This document shows positions 16,359 through 23,996 of a stretch of 64,000 bases of DNA, in pieces. This stretch comes from Streptomyces sp. V1I1 (GTDB taxonomy: Bacteria; Actinomycetota; Actinomycetes; Streptomycetales; Streptomycetaceae). A program made the translations under genes and the position numbers. The notes below the pieces were generated by a model, which was not told the origin of the DNA, made no database searches, and saw only the letters and a list, made by a program, of their open reading frames with translations. Where the stretch lies: contig NZ_JAUSZH010000001.1 in the NCBI RefSeq assembly GCF_030817355.1, forward strand, positions 7,663,001 through 7,727,000, read 5' to 3'. Each line of letters opens with the position of its first letter. Position 1 is the first letter of the stretch.

Positions 16359-17507
16359 TCATACGGGTCGTCGCATCGCCAGGGCGATGTGGTGGGAGAT
16401 TACGTCGATGACGCGGGCCTCGGCCAGAGAGAAGGCGAGTCTCGTGCCGGTCCGGAAGAGCGTCAGTACGCCGAGTACGGGGCCGCCGTTCTGCGGGCCC
16501 CGCAGCGGCACGCAGAGCAGGGACGTCACCTCTGCCTGGAGGAGGACCGATGCGCCGGTGTCGTCGCCGCCGAAGCATTCCAGGTCGTCCGGCCGTACCT
16601 GGAGTGCCGCCGATCCGCTGCGCGCGGTCTCCACCACAAGAGGGCAGGCCGCCGGGTCCTGGTCCGTGATCGTCGTCAGCAGCGCCTCTGCCCCTGCTCC
16701 GGCGGGGCCGAGCACCGTCGTGCGTCTGAGCGGGCCGTCAGCGAACAGGTCGGCGATCACCCAGTCCGCGAACCGGCCGTCCAGCACCGGGGCGGCCGTG
16801 GCAAGGATCCCCTCCGGGTCCGCGACCGGGCCGCTCAGCAGAGCGGTTGTCATGCTGTCGAGGAGGTCCATCAGCTCGGCATGCCTGGTGGCCTCGGCCA
16901 GGTCGGGCAACTGTGGGCGCGCTCCGGCAACGGAGCGGGCTGTCAGCCCGGTGCGGACGGCGTCGCTCTGGAGCACCACCAGGACGGCCGGGTGCGGTTC
17001 GTTCGGCGTACGAAGGGCGGTGAGGGTGGCCAGCAGTGGCTCGCTGGGCCGCTGCTGCAGGTGCACCCGCAGGCTGCGGTCGCCCTCTCCGCGTGCCACC
17101 GCAGCCGCCTGCGACCGCAGGGCCGCCCGTTCGCCCGGGCGCAGCAGGCCCGCCAGCGGCCTGCCTGCCGCATGGCCCGCGCGGACACCGGTCAGTTCTG
17201 TCGCGGCCGCGTTCATGCGCCTCACCACCGTGTCACCGCCGGTCAGGGCCACGGGCACGGGCAGCAGCTGGAATACGGCCTTGAGCAGCTGCTCCTCCGC
17301 CCGGTCCGCGGAGGCTTTGCCAGGGCCTTGCGCTGCCAGCCGCTCGTACCTCGGCCAGAGATTCTCGGCGACATGCTGCAGTTCGAAGAGAGCCGCATCA
17401 AGAAGAGTGTGCTGCTCCTGCAACGGCAGACCCCGCGCCGCCCTCAGCTCCCCCACGCGTTTGGCGAAATCCGCAAGGTCCTCACCAAACTCATCCGTCT
17501 GCGTCAT
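16359..17507 (-). CDS. PAS and GAF sensor protein without an output domain
   Basis: A 382-residue protein. A helical N-terminus (about 1-75) precedes a PAS domain (about 80-190: LLPVPVALTGGDTVVRRMNA, AATELTGVRAG), and a GAF domain fills 215-380 (MDLLDSMTTALLSGPVADPE, FADWVIADLFADGPLRRTTV, SLLCVPLRG, GVLTLFRTGTRLAFSLAEAR). In many Streptomyces paralogues this module is followed by a SpoIIE phosphatase; here a TGA follows directly after ALAMRRPV. No phosphatase motifs are visible in any frame of the 121 bases downstream. It may be a stand-alone sensor or a C-terminally truncated phosphatase. ATG at 17507 is the only good start. Confidence 0.78.
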   Translation of the reverse strand: MTQTDEFGEDLADFAKRVGELRAARGLPLQEQHTLLDAALFELQHVAENLWPRYERLAAQGPGKASADRAEEQLLKAVFQLLPVPVALTGGDTVVRRMNAAATELTGVRAGHAAGRPLAGLLRPGERAALRSQAAAVARGEGDRSLRVHLQQRPSEPLLATLTALRTPNEPHPAVLVVLQSDAVRTGLTARSVAGARPQLPDLAEATRHAELMDLLDSMTTALLSGPVADPEGILATAAPVLDGRFADWVIADLFADGPLRRTTVLGPAGAGAEALLTTITDQDPAACPLVVETARSGSAALQVRPDDLECFGGDDTGASVLLQAEVTSLLCVPLRGPQNGGPVLGVLTLFRTGTRLAFSLAEARVIDVISHHIALAMRRPV

Positions 17508-17573
17508 AAGTGAAAGCTAACCGACAGGCGGGTCAGTCGATGGACCGGGCCGAAACCATGCGGTGCCGGGGCG

Positions 17574-17879
17574 TCAGCTCTCGTGTCCGCCGCTGCCGAG
17601 GGCTCCACCGCTGTCGTCATCGTGCGACGGCCGCTTCTCGCGGGCGGGCCGGGAACCCATGTTTCCGTAGCCATGGAGTTCGTGCGGGCCGAGACGGTCG
17701 CCCTCCGCCCCGAAATCGTCGGGCTCGCGTGCTTCCTCGATGTGCGCACGGTGCTTGGGGTGCCGGGGCTGCTCCTCCAGATGCGGCGGCTGGTCGCGCT
17801 TCCTGCGACTGTCCCACCAGACCAGCCAGATCAATGCCACGACCAGCCCGATCCCGACGACGTACAGAGTTGTCCACAT
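17574..17879 (-). CDS. Small DUF6479-like single-pass membrane protein
   Basis: A 101-residue protein with one N-terminal membrane helix (MWTTLYVVGIGLVVALIWLV) followed by a basic stop-transfer RRKR and a hydrophilic tail. The tail pattern REPDDFGAEGDRLGPHELHG, then YGNMGSRPA, resembles the Streptomyces DUF6479 family. The start ATG at 17879 follows GAGGAGG by about seven bases, which decides against an upstream ATG at 17933. The function is unknown. A GGGTAC -10 box lies 45 bases upstream. Confidence 0.72.
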   Translation of the reverse strand: MWTTLYVVGIGLVVALIWLVWWDSRRKRDQPPHLEEQPRHPKHRAHIEEAREPDDFGAEGDRLGPHELHGYGNMGSRPAREKRPSHDDDSGGALGSGGHES

Positions 17880-17923
17880 CAGGTCCTCCTCGGTAGGTCC
17901 GCCTCGTTCCGCGTACTCATCGC

Positions 17924-17947
17924 GTACCCCCATCGCCCTGATTAGTC
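17924..17947 (-). promoter_or_regulatory. Candidate SigB-type promoter of the DUF6479-like gene
   Basis: On the minus strand GACT (17947-17944), 14 bases, then GGGTAC (17929-17924), about 45 bases before the ATG at 17879. The -10 is exact and the -35 is minimal. Confidence 0.35.
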
Positions 17948-18089
17948 ATTTCCGTTCATCCATGTGATCAGGCCCGGGTCCGCTCCGGTGCTCGCCCAGG
18001 CCTTCGCTGCCGGTCGCTGCCCACCTCGGCGTCCGGTTGATTCCCGCCAAGTAGGGCACTCGTCTCCTCCGCACGGATGGGAGGACGCC

Positions 18090-18359
18090 ATGACTGGCCA
18101 CCGGCCGAAAGACCAGAAAGACCCTACGAATACCGGCACCCCGGTGCCGCGGGACCCGCCCGATCAGCAGCAGCCGCAGGACGGCGACGATCCGCTCGAC
18201 GCACCCCGCCCCGACGAGCTCGACGAATCCGACGAGCAGAAGAACGAGCCCGACCAGAGCATCCCCGACATGGACGAGACAGGGGCCGGCCGCCGCGGTG
18301 CGCCCCGCAGCGGCGGCGTACACCCCGAACAGCCGATCCCGGACGAACCCTCCGGCTGA
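18090..18359 (+). CDS. Small acidic, proline-rich protein of unknown function
   Basis: An 89-residue, low-complexity, highly charged protein rich in Asp, Glu, Pro and Gln (DQQQPQDGDDPLDAPRPDEL, DESDEQKNEPDQSIPDMDE). It has no hydrophobic segment and is probably disordered. Coding potential is supported by GGGAGGA (18079-18085) just before the ATG and by G/C-rich third positions. I do not recognise a family. It precedes the formate dehydrogenase genes by 87 bases in the same direction, but no functional link can be claimed. Confidence 0.6.
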   Translation: MTGHRPKDQKDPTNTGTPVPRDPPDQQQPQDGDDPLDAPRPDELDESDEQKNEPDQSIPDMDETGAGRRGAPRSGGVHPEQPIPDEPSG

Positions 18360-18446
18360 AGCCCAGTCGCACACCGACGATCACTGGGGGAGCCTTGTGG
18401 TGACACCCCTGCGAGACCCAAGACCGCAGACTGCTGGAGGAAGCGA

Positions 18447-21400
18447 ATGGGTGTGCTCGAACCGATCCGCCACTGGCCTGTCTACCGGCAGCTCACCGGC
18501 TCCGACCCGCTGGGCCGAGGCCGGGCCGTCACGTCGGCCCGCACGGAGCGGCTCCGCCCGCGCACCGGGACCGCCGACCGGGTCGTGCGGTCCGTCTGCC
18601 CCTACTGCGCCGTCGGCTGCGGCCAGCAGGTGTACGTGAAGGACGACCGTGTCGTACAGATCGAGGGAGACCCGGACTCGCCGGTCAGCCGGGGACGCCT
18701 GTGCCCCAAGGGATCCGCGACACTCCAGCTCACCACCGGCTCCGCCCGCCGTCACCAGGTGCTGTACCGGGCTCCGTACGCGACCGACTGGACACAGCTC
18801 GACCTGGAGACGGCCATGGACATGGTCGCCGACCGGGTCGTCGAGACCAGACGGCGGACCTGGGAGTGGGAGTGCGAGGGGCTGCGCACCGCGCGCACGC
18901 TCGGGATCGCGAGCCTGGGCGGCGCCACCCTCGACAACGAGGAGAACTACCTGATCAAGAAGTTGCTGACCGGCCTCGGCGTGATCCAGGTGGAGAACCA
19001 GGCCCGGGTCTGCCACAGCTCGACCGTCGCCGGCCTGGGCACCTCGTTCGGCCGAGGCGGCGCGACCACCTTCATGCAGGACCTCCAGCACTCCGACTGC
19101 ATCGTCATCCAGGGGTCCAACTACGCCGAGGCGCACCCGGTCGGCTTCCAGTGGGTCATGGAGGCCAAGGCACGCGGGGCCCGCATCATCCATGTCGACC
19201 CCCGCTACACGCGCACCAGCGCCCTTGCCGACCTGCATGTGCCGATCCGGGCAGGCAGCGACATCGCCTTCCTCGGCGGGATCATCAACCATGTCCTCAC
19301 CGAGGAGAAGGACTTCCGGGAGTACGTCCTCGCGTACACCAACGCCGCCACGCTGGTCGGTGAGGACTTCCGCGACACCGAGGACCTCGACGGTGTCTTC
19401 TCCGGGCTGGACGAGGACAGGCACCACTACGACCCGCTGAGCTGGCAGTACGAGGGAGCCGACGTCCAGGCGCCCGCCGGCGAGGTCGACGAGCAGTACG
19501 AGCAGCGCGTGCGGGATCCCGACGCCCACGACCGGCTGCACGCCGCCGGCGCAGCCGAGACACACGGCTCGGGCGGTGCACAGGCGGGCCACCGGGCGCC
19601 ACGCGACGAAACCCTCCAGCACCCGCGCTGCGTTTACCAGATCCTCAAGCGCCACTATGCCCGCTACACCCCGGAGTTGGTGGAGCAGACCTGCGGCGTC
19701 CCCCGCGACACCTTCCTCGACGTCTGCGAAGCCCTCACCTCCAACTCCGGCCGCGAACGCACCAGCGCCTTCGTCTACGCGGTGGGCTGGACCCAGCACA
19801 CGGTGGGAGCTCAGTACATCCGGGCCGCCAGCGTGCTCCAGCTCCTCCTCGGCAACATCGGCCGCCCCGGCGGCGGCATCCAGGCGCTGCGCGGCCACGC
19901 CTCCATCCAGGGCTCCAGCGACATCCCCACCCTCTTCAACCTGCTGCCCGGCTATCTGCCGATGCCGCACGCGCACGCCCACGAGGACCTGGACGCCTAC
20001 GTCGAGGCGAGCCGCACTGAGAAGGGTTTCTGGGGCCACATGCGGGCCTACACAGTCAGCCTGCTCAAGGCCTACTTCGGCGACGCGGCCACCGAGGAGA
20101 ACGACTACTGCTTCGAGCACCTGCCGCGGCTGACCGGATCCCACAGCACGTACGAGACCGTCATGGCCCAGCTCGACGGAGTGTGCAAGGGCTACTTCCT
20201 CATGGGCGAGAACCCGGCCGTCGGCTCGGCCAACACCCGGCTCCAGCGGCTCGGCATGGCGCAGTTGGAGTGGCTGGTCGTACGGGACTTCTCGCTGATC
20301 GAGTCCGCGACATGGTGGCAGGACGGGCCGGAGACCGAGACCGGCGAGATGCGCACCGAGGACATCGGTACCGAGGTGTTCTTCTTCCCGGCTGCCTCGC
20401 ACACCGAGAAGTCCGGCTCGTTCACCAACACCAATCGCTGGCTCCAGTGGCACCACGCCGCCGTCGAGCCCGAGGGCGACGCACGCAGCGACCTGTGGTT
20501 CATGTACCACCTGGGCCGTCGCATCAAGGCGAAACTCGCCGCGTCCACAGACCCGATGGACCGGCCCGTACAGGATCTGACCTGGGACTATCCGGTGGAC
20601 GGGCCGCTGGATGAACCCATCGCGGCCGCCGTCCTGGCCGAAATCAACGGTCATGGGCCCGACGGCGCGCCGCTCTCGGGATACACGGAACTCAAAGACG
20701 ACGGCTCGACCCGGTGCGGCTGCTGGATCTACTGCGGCGTGTACGCGGACGGCGTCAACCAGGCCGCCCGCCGCAAGCCGCACACCGAACAGGACTGGAT
20801 CGCCGCCGAATGGGCCTGGTCCTGGCCCGCCAACCGCCGCATCCTCTACAACCGGGCGTCCGCGGCCCCGGACGGCACACCATGGAGTGCACGCAAGGCG
20901 CTCGTCTGGTGGGACGAGGCCGACGCGAAGTGGACCGGGCACGACATCCCCGACTTCGTACCTGACCGCGCCCCCGACTACGTACCGCCCAAGGAAGCCA
21001 GAGGAGCGGACGCGCTGCGCGGCGACGACCCGTTCATCATGCAGGCCGACGGCAAGGGCTGGCTGTACGCACCCGCCGGCCTCGAGGACGGCCCGCTGCC
21101 CACGCACTACGAGCCGCAGGACTCGCCCTTCACCAACGCCCTGTACCCGTCGGTCTCCCGTTCTCCGGTACGGCAGTTGCACCCGAGGGAGGGCAACCGC
21201 TACCACCCCAGCGGGGACGAACCGGGCTCCGACGTCTATCCGTATGTCGTCACCACCCACCGGCTGACCGAGCACTTCACCGCGGGCGGCATGAGCCGCT
21301 GGTCGCCGTACCTCTCCGAACTGCAGCCCGAGTTCTTCTGCGAACTGTCCCCGCAGCTCGCCGCCGAGCGCGGTCTGGAGCACGGCGGCTGGGCCACGAT

Positions 21401-21719
21401 CATCACCGCCCGCAACGCCGTCGAAGCGCGCGTGCTGGTGACCGAGCGGATCAAACCCCTGACCGTGCATGGCCGTACGGTCCACCAGATCGGCCTGCCC
21501 TTCCACTGGGGACCCAACGGAGTCGCCACCGGCGACGCGGCCAACGAACTCGTCGCCATCGCCCTTGACCCCAACGCCCACATCCAGGAAGACAAGGCGC
21601 TCACCGCCGACATCCGCCCCGGACGGCGGCCGCGCGGACCGGATCTGCCGAAGCTCGTCGCCGAATACCGCCGCATGGCAGGCATCACCGAGACGACCGG
21701 AACGGAGGCCGGGAAGTGA
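18447..21719 (+). CDS. fdh: Formate dehydrogenase, molybdopterin catalytic subunit (cysteine form)
   Basis: A 1090-residue FdnG/FdoG-type molybdopterin enzyme that oxidises formate to CO2. The N-terminal [4Fe-4S] site uses Cys51, 54, 58 and 86 (CPYCAVGC, GRLCPKGS). The active-site motif is NQARVCHSSTV with Cys189 (TGC at 19011-19013) where E. coli FdnG has selenocysteine; the following His190 is kept. Molybdopterin-binding regions include GSNYAEAHPVGFQWVMEAKA, VDPRYTRTSA, HASIQGSSDIPTLFNLLPGY and the C-terminal LPFHWGPNGVATGDAANEL. A charged insert (about 345-385) interrupts the usual LQHPRC region. No twin-arginine signal is visible, unlike periplasmic FdnG, so a cytoplasm-facing enzyme is inferred. 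ATG at 18447 follows GGAGGAAG. It overlaps the next gene by GTGA. Confidence 0.93.
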   Translation: MGVLEPIRHWPVYRQLTGSDPLGRGRAVTSARTERLRPRTGTADRVVRSVCPYCAVGCGQQVYVKDDRVVQIEGDPDSPVSRGRLCPKGSATLQLTTGSARRHQVLYRAPYATDWTQLDLETAMDMVADRVVETRRRTWEWECEGLRTARTLGIASLGGATLDNEENYLIKKLLTGLGVIQVENQARVCHSSTVAGLGTSFGRGGATTFMQDLQHSDCIVIQGSNYAEAHPVGFQWVMEAKARGARIIHVDPRYTRTSALADLHVPIRAGSDIAFLGGIINHVLTEEKDFREYVLAYTNAATLVGEDFRDTEDLDGVFSGLDEDRHHYDPLSWQYEGADVQAPAGEVDEQYEQRVRDPDAHDRLHAAGAAETHGSGGAQAGHRAPRDETLQHPRCVYQILKRHYARYTPELVEQTCGVPRDTFLDVCEALTSNSGRERTSAFVYAVGWTQHTVGAQYIRAASVLQLLLGNIGRPGGGIQALRGHASIQGSSDIPTLFNLLPGYLPMPHAHAHEDLDAYVEASRTEKGFWGHMRAYTVSLLKAYFGDAATEENDYCFEHLPRLTGSHSTYETVMAQLDGVCKGYFLMGENPAVGSANTRLQRLGMAQLEWLVVRDFSLIESATWWQDGPETETGEMRTEDIGTEVFFFPAASHTEKSGSFTNTNRWLQWHHAAVEPEGDARSDLWFMYHLGRRIKAKLAASTDPMDRPVQDLTWDYPVDGPLDEPIAAAVLAEINGHGPDGAPLSGYTELKDDGSTRCGCWIYCGVYADGVNQAARRKPHTEQDWIAAEWAWSWPANRRILYNRASAAPDGTPWSARKALVWWDEADAKWTGHDIPDFVPDRAPDYVPPKEARGADALRGDDPFIMQADGKGWLYAPAGLEDGPLPTHYEPQDSPFTNALYPSVSRSPVRQLHPREGNRYHPSGDEPGSDVYPYVVTTHRLTEHFTAGGMSRWSPYLSELQPEFFCELSPQLAAERGLEHGGWATIITARNAVEARVLVTERIKPLTVHGRTVHQIGLPFHWGPNGVATGDAANELVAIALDPNAHIQEDKALTADIRPGRRPRGPDLPKLVAEYRRMAGITETTGTEAGK

Positions 21720-22570
21720 CCGCCGAGCAGGAGCGCATGGGCTTCTTCACGGACACCTCCGTCTGTATCGGGTGCAAGGCGTGCGAGGTCGCGTGCAAGG
21801 AGTGGAACGCCATTCCGGAGGACGGGCTGTCGCTGACCGGGATGTCGTACGACAACACCGGGGGGCTCGGGGCCTCCACCTGGCGGCATGTGGCGTTCAT
21901 CGAGCAGCCGGCGCCTGACGGGCGCACCGAACTCCCACTCGCCGACGGCGGCGACCAGGCCGAACGCCCGCCCGCCGAGGGCGAGTTCCGCTGGCTGATG
22001 TCCTCGGACGTCTGCAAACACTGCACGCACGCCGCCTGTCTGGACGTGTGCCCGACCGGTTCGCTCTTCCGGACCGAGTTCGGCACTGTCGTCGTCCAGG
22101 AGGACATCTGCAACGGCTGTGGCTACTGCGTTCCGGCCTGCCCCTACGGCGTGATCGAGCAACGGCCCGCAGACGGCCGGGCCTTCAAATGCACCATGTG
22201 CTACGACCGCCTCGGCGCCGGCCAGGAGCCGGCCTGCGCCAAGGCATGCCCGACCGAGTCGATCCAGTTCGGCCCCCTGGACGAACTGCGCGAACGAGCC
22301 GCGCTGCGGGTCGACCAGCTGCAGGCGAGCGGAGTGAGCGACGCCCGGCTGTACGGGCACGATCCGCAGGACGGCGTCGGAGGCGACGGTGCGTTCTTCC
22401 TCCTGCTGGACGAGCCGGAGGTCTACGGACTGCCACCGGACCCGGTGGTCACCACGCGCGACCTCCCCACGATGTGGAAGCACGCGGGCGCCGCGGCGCT
22501 CGCCCTGGCAGGCAGCTTCGCGCTGTCGTTCGCGCTCCCCGCGATGACCGGACGGAAGGTACGCCGATGA
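21716..22570 (+). CDS. Formate dehydrogenase iron-sulfur (beta) subunit
   Basis: A 284-residue ferredoxin-like electron-transfer subunit. Four cysteine clusters are visible: CIGCKACEVACKEW (from residue 17), CKHCTHAACLDVCPTGSL, CNGCGYCVPACPYGV and CTMCYDRLGAGQEPACAKAC. They give four [4Fe-4S] sites as in FdnH-type subunits. A C-terminal hydrophobic helix (AAALALAGSFALSFALP) could anchor it to the membrane, as in E. coli FdnH. It begins with GTG overlapping the catalytic subunit's stop and ends overlapping the membrane subunit's ATG, so all three are coupled. It would carry electrons from the molybdenum subunit towards the membrane subunit. Confidence 0.93.
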   Translation: MTAEQERMGFFTDTSVCIGCKACEVACKEWNAIPEDGLSLTGMSYDNTGGLGASTWRHVAFIEQPAPDGRTELPLADGGDQAERPPAEGEFRWLMSSDVCKHCTHAACLDVCPTGSLFRTEFGTVVVQEDICNGCGYCVPACPYGVIEQRPADGRAFKCTMCYDRLGAGQEPACAKACPTESIQFGPLDELRERAALRVDQLQASGVSDARLYGHDPQDGVGGDGAFFLLLDEPEVYGLPPDPVVTTRDLPTMWKHAGAAALALAGSFALSFALPAMTGRKVRR

Positions 22571-23505
22571 AGCGCCGCGGCGAGCAACTGATGGTGCCAC
22601 GGGCCGAGTTCGACTCGTACTACGGAAAGCCCGTCATCAAGACGCCGGCCTGGGCAGCGCGCGACATCGCCGGATACTTCTTCCTCGGCGGCCTCGCCGG
22701 GGCCGGCTCGGTCCTGGCGGCGGGCGCGCACCTGACGGGCCGCACCTGCACCGCGACCGCGATGAAGGTCTCTTCACTGGCCGCCGTCTCCCTGTCCGCG
22801 GCCGCACTCGTCAACGACCTCGGCAGGCCCGGCCGATTCGCCCACATGCTGCGTGTCTTCAAGCCGACCTCACCCATGAGCGTCGGCTCCTGGCTTCTGA
22901 CGGTATACGGACCCGCTGCCGGGGCGGCCGCCACCAGCGCGGTAACCGGACGGCTGCCGCGGATCGGCGCCACGGCCACCGCGGGCGCGGCGGTGCTGGG
23001 ACCGGCGCTCGCCGCCTACACCGCAGTCCTCGCCGCCGACACCGCCGTACCGGCCTGGCACGGCGTGCACCGCGAACTGCCCTACGTCTTCGCCGCGTCG
23101 GCGACCGCGGCGGCCTCCGGGATGGCCCTGGTGCTGGGCCCCCGGCACGAGACGGCGCCGGCCCGGTGCGCGGCCGCTCTGGCCGCCGTGGCCGAGGCGA
23201 CGGTCGCCAGGGCCGCCGAGCGGCGGCTCGGCATGGTCGCCGAAACCTGGCGCGAGGGACGCGCCGGCACACTGCTGCGCTCCGCCCGGCTGCTCACCGC
23301 GGCCGGCGCGGTGGGCGCCGTGCTCCTCGGACATCGCAGCCGGCCGGCCGCCGTCGCGAGCGGCCTCGCGCTACTCGCGGGCTCGGCCTGCACACGTTTC
23401 GGGGTCTTCGCCGCAGGCATCGCCTCCGCCGAGGACCCCCGGTACACCGTCGGCCCCCAGCGGGCGGCCCTTGAACAGCGTTCGGAGAGGCAGGAACCAC
23501 GGTGA
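22567..23505 (+). CDS. NrfD-like membrane subunit of formate dehydrogenase
   Basis: A 312-residue hydrophobic protein of the NrfD/polysulfide-reductase membrane family. The opening YYGKPVIKTPAWAARDIAGY, then FFLGGLAGAGSVLAAGA, is characteristic of NrfD-type subunits that follow [4Fe-4S] subunits. Eight or so hydrophobic stretches are visible, including SLAAVSLSAAALVNDLGRPG, SVGSWLLTVYGPAAGAA and SGLALLAGSACTRFGVFAAG. It replaces the cytochrome b-type FdnI of E. coli, so quinone reduction without haem b is inferred. The ATG at 22567 overlaps the beta-subunit stop (ATGA); the long frame upstream of it is a shadow inside that gene. Confidence 0.9.
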   Translation: MKRRGEQLMVPRAEFDSYYGKPVIKTPAWAARDIAGYFFLGGLAGAGSVLAAGAHLTGRTCTATAMKVSSLAAVSLSAAALVNDLGRPGRFAHMLRVFKPTSPMSVGSWLLTVYGPAAGAAATSAVTGRLPRIGATATAGAAVLGPALAAYTAVLAADTAVPAWHGVHRELPYVFAASATAAASGMALVLGPRHETAPARCAAALAAVAEATVARAAERRLGMVAETWREGRAGTLLRSARLLTAAGAVGAVLLGHRSRPAAVASGLALLAGSACTRFGVFAAGIASAEDPRYTVGPQRAALEQRSERQEPR

Positions 23506-23897
23506 ACAGCACACAGCAGCCCACGACGCCGGTCGTGGTGACGCTCAGCGGTTGCTCGAAGGAGGACGCCGACACCGTCTTTCGCGTACTGGGGCACTCA
23601 TTCGCCTCGGACCGGGCTGACGATGACGCCCCGCAGTACACGCCCCACCCGCATCTGAGCGTATGGACCGCGACCTTCGACGTGGCGCCCACACACGCTC
23701 CGGACAGGCCGGCGACCGATCCGGACAAGCCCCCGCGGCTCAGCGCTGCCCTCCAGGTCGGAATCCAGGGCGGCTACTGGGCGGTGGACCGGACGAGGGA
23801 CGCACTCGCCGCCGCGTTCGAGGTGACCGAAGAGGGCATGGCCGCCGGCGATCAGGAGAAGGACGTCCAGCTGCGGCTGGAGAGCGGAGGCCGGTAG
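23502..23897 (+). CDS. Unknown protein encoded at the end of the formate dehydrogenase operon
   Basis: A 131-residue soluble protein with no family I recognise. It opens with a Thr/Val stretch (VVVTLSGCSKEDADTVFRVL), has a Pro-rich middle (HAPDRPATDPDKPPRLSAAL) and a C-terminal helical part (ALAAAFEVTEEGMAAG). There is a single cysteine at about residue 20. The GTG start overlaps the NrfD-like stop by GTGA, so it is translated with the operon, and a hairpin follows (23913-23929). Position suggests an assembly or accessory role for the dehydrogenase, but nothing in the sequence proves this. Confidence 0.75.
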   Translation: MNSTQQPTTPVVVTLSGCSKEDADTVFRVLGHSFASDRADDDAPQYTPHPHLSVWTATFDVAPTHAPDRPATDPDKPPRLSAALQVGIQGGYWAVDRTRDALAAAFEVTEEGMAAGDQEKDVQLRLESGGR

Positions 23898-23912
23898 GGG
23901 GAGCGGTAGCCG

Positions 23913-23929
23913 GGCCGGACTCCGGCCCC
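23913..23929 (+). terminator. Hairpin after the formate dehydrogenase operon
   Basis: GGGCCGG (23913-23919), loop ACT, CCGGCCC (23923-23929); a perfect 7-bp stem 15 bases after the stop of the last operon gene and 67 bases before the next start. No U tract. Confidence 0.5.
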
Positions 23930-23996
23930 GTTCCGCGTTGCGGGACCCTCCGTACCGCGCAAATGTCGAAGGACCCAGTTCGAGGAGGACAGTCCC

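Noticed and set aside
19005..19020. A possible UGA selenocysteine codon in formate dehydrogenase
   Set aside because: The codon at the active site is TGC (19011-19013), a plain cysteine.
18381..21581. A 1066-residue minus-strand reading frame opposite the formate dehydrogenase gene
   Set aside because: It is exactly antisense to a conserved enzyme. High GC makes antisense frames open; the translation is Val/Gly/Arg-rich with no domain.
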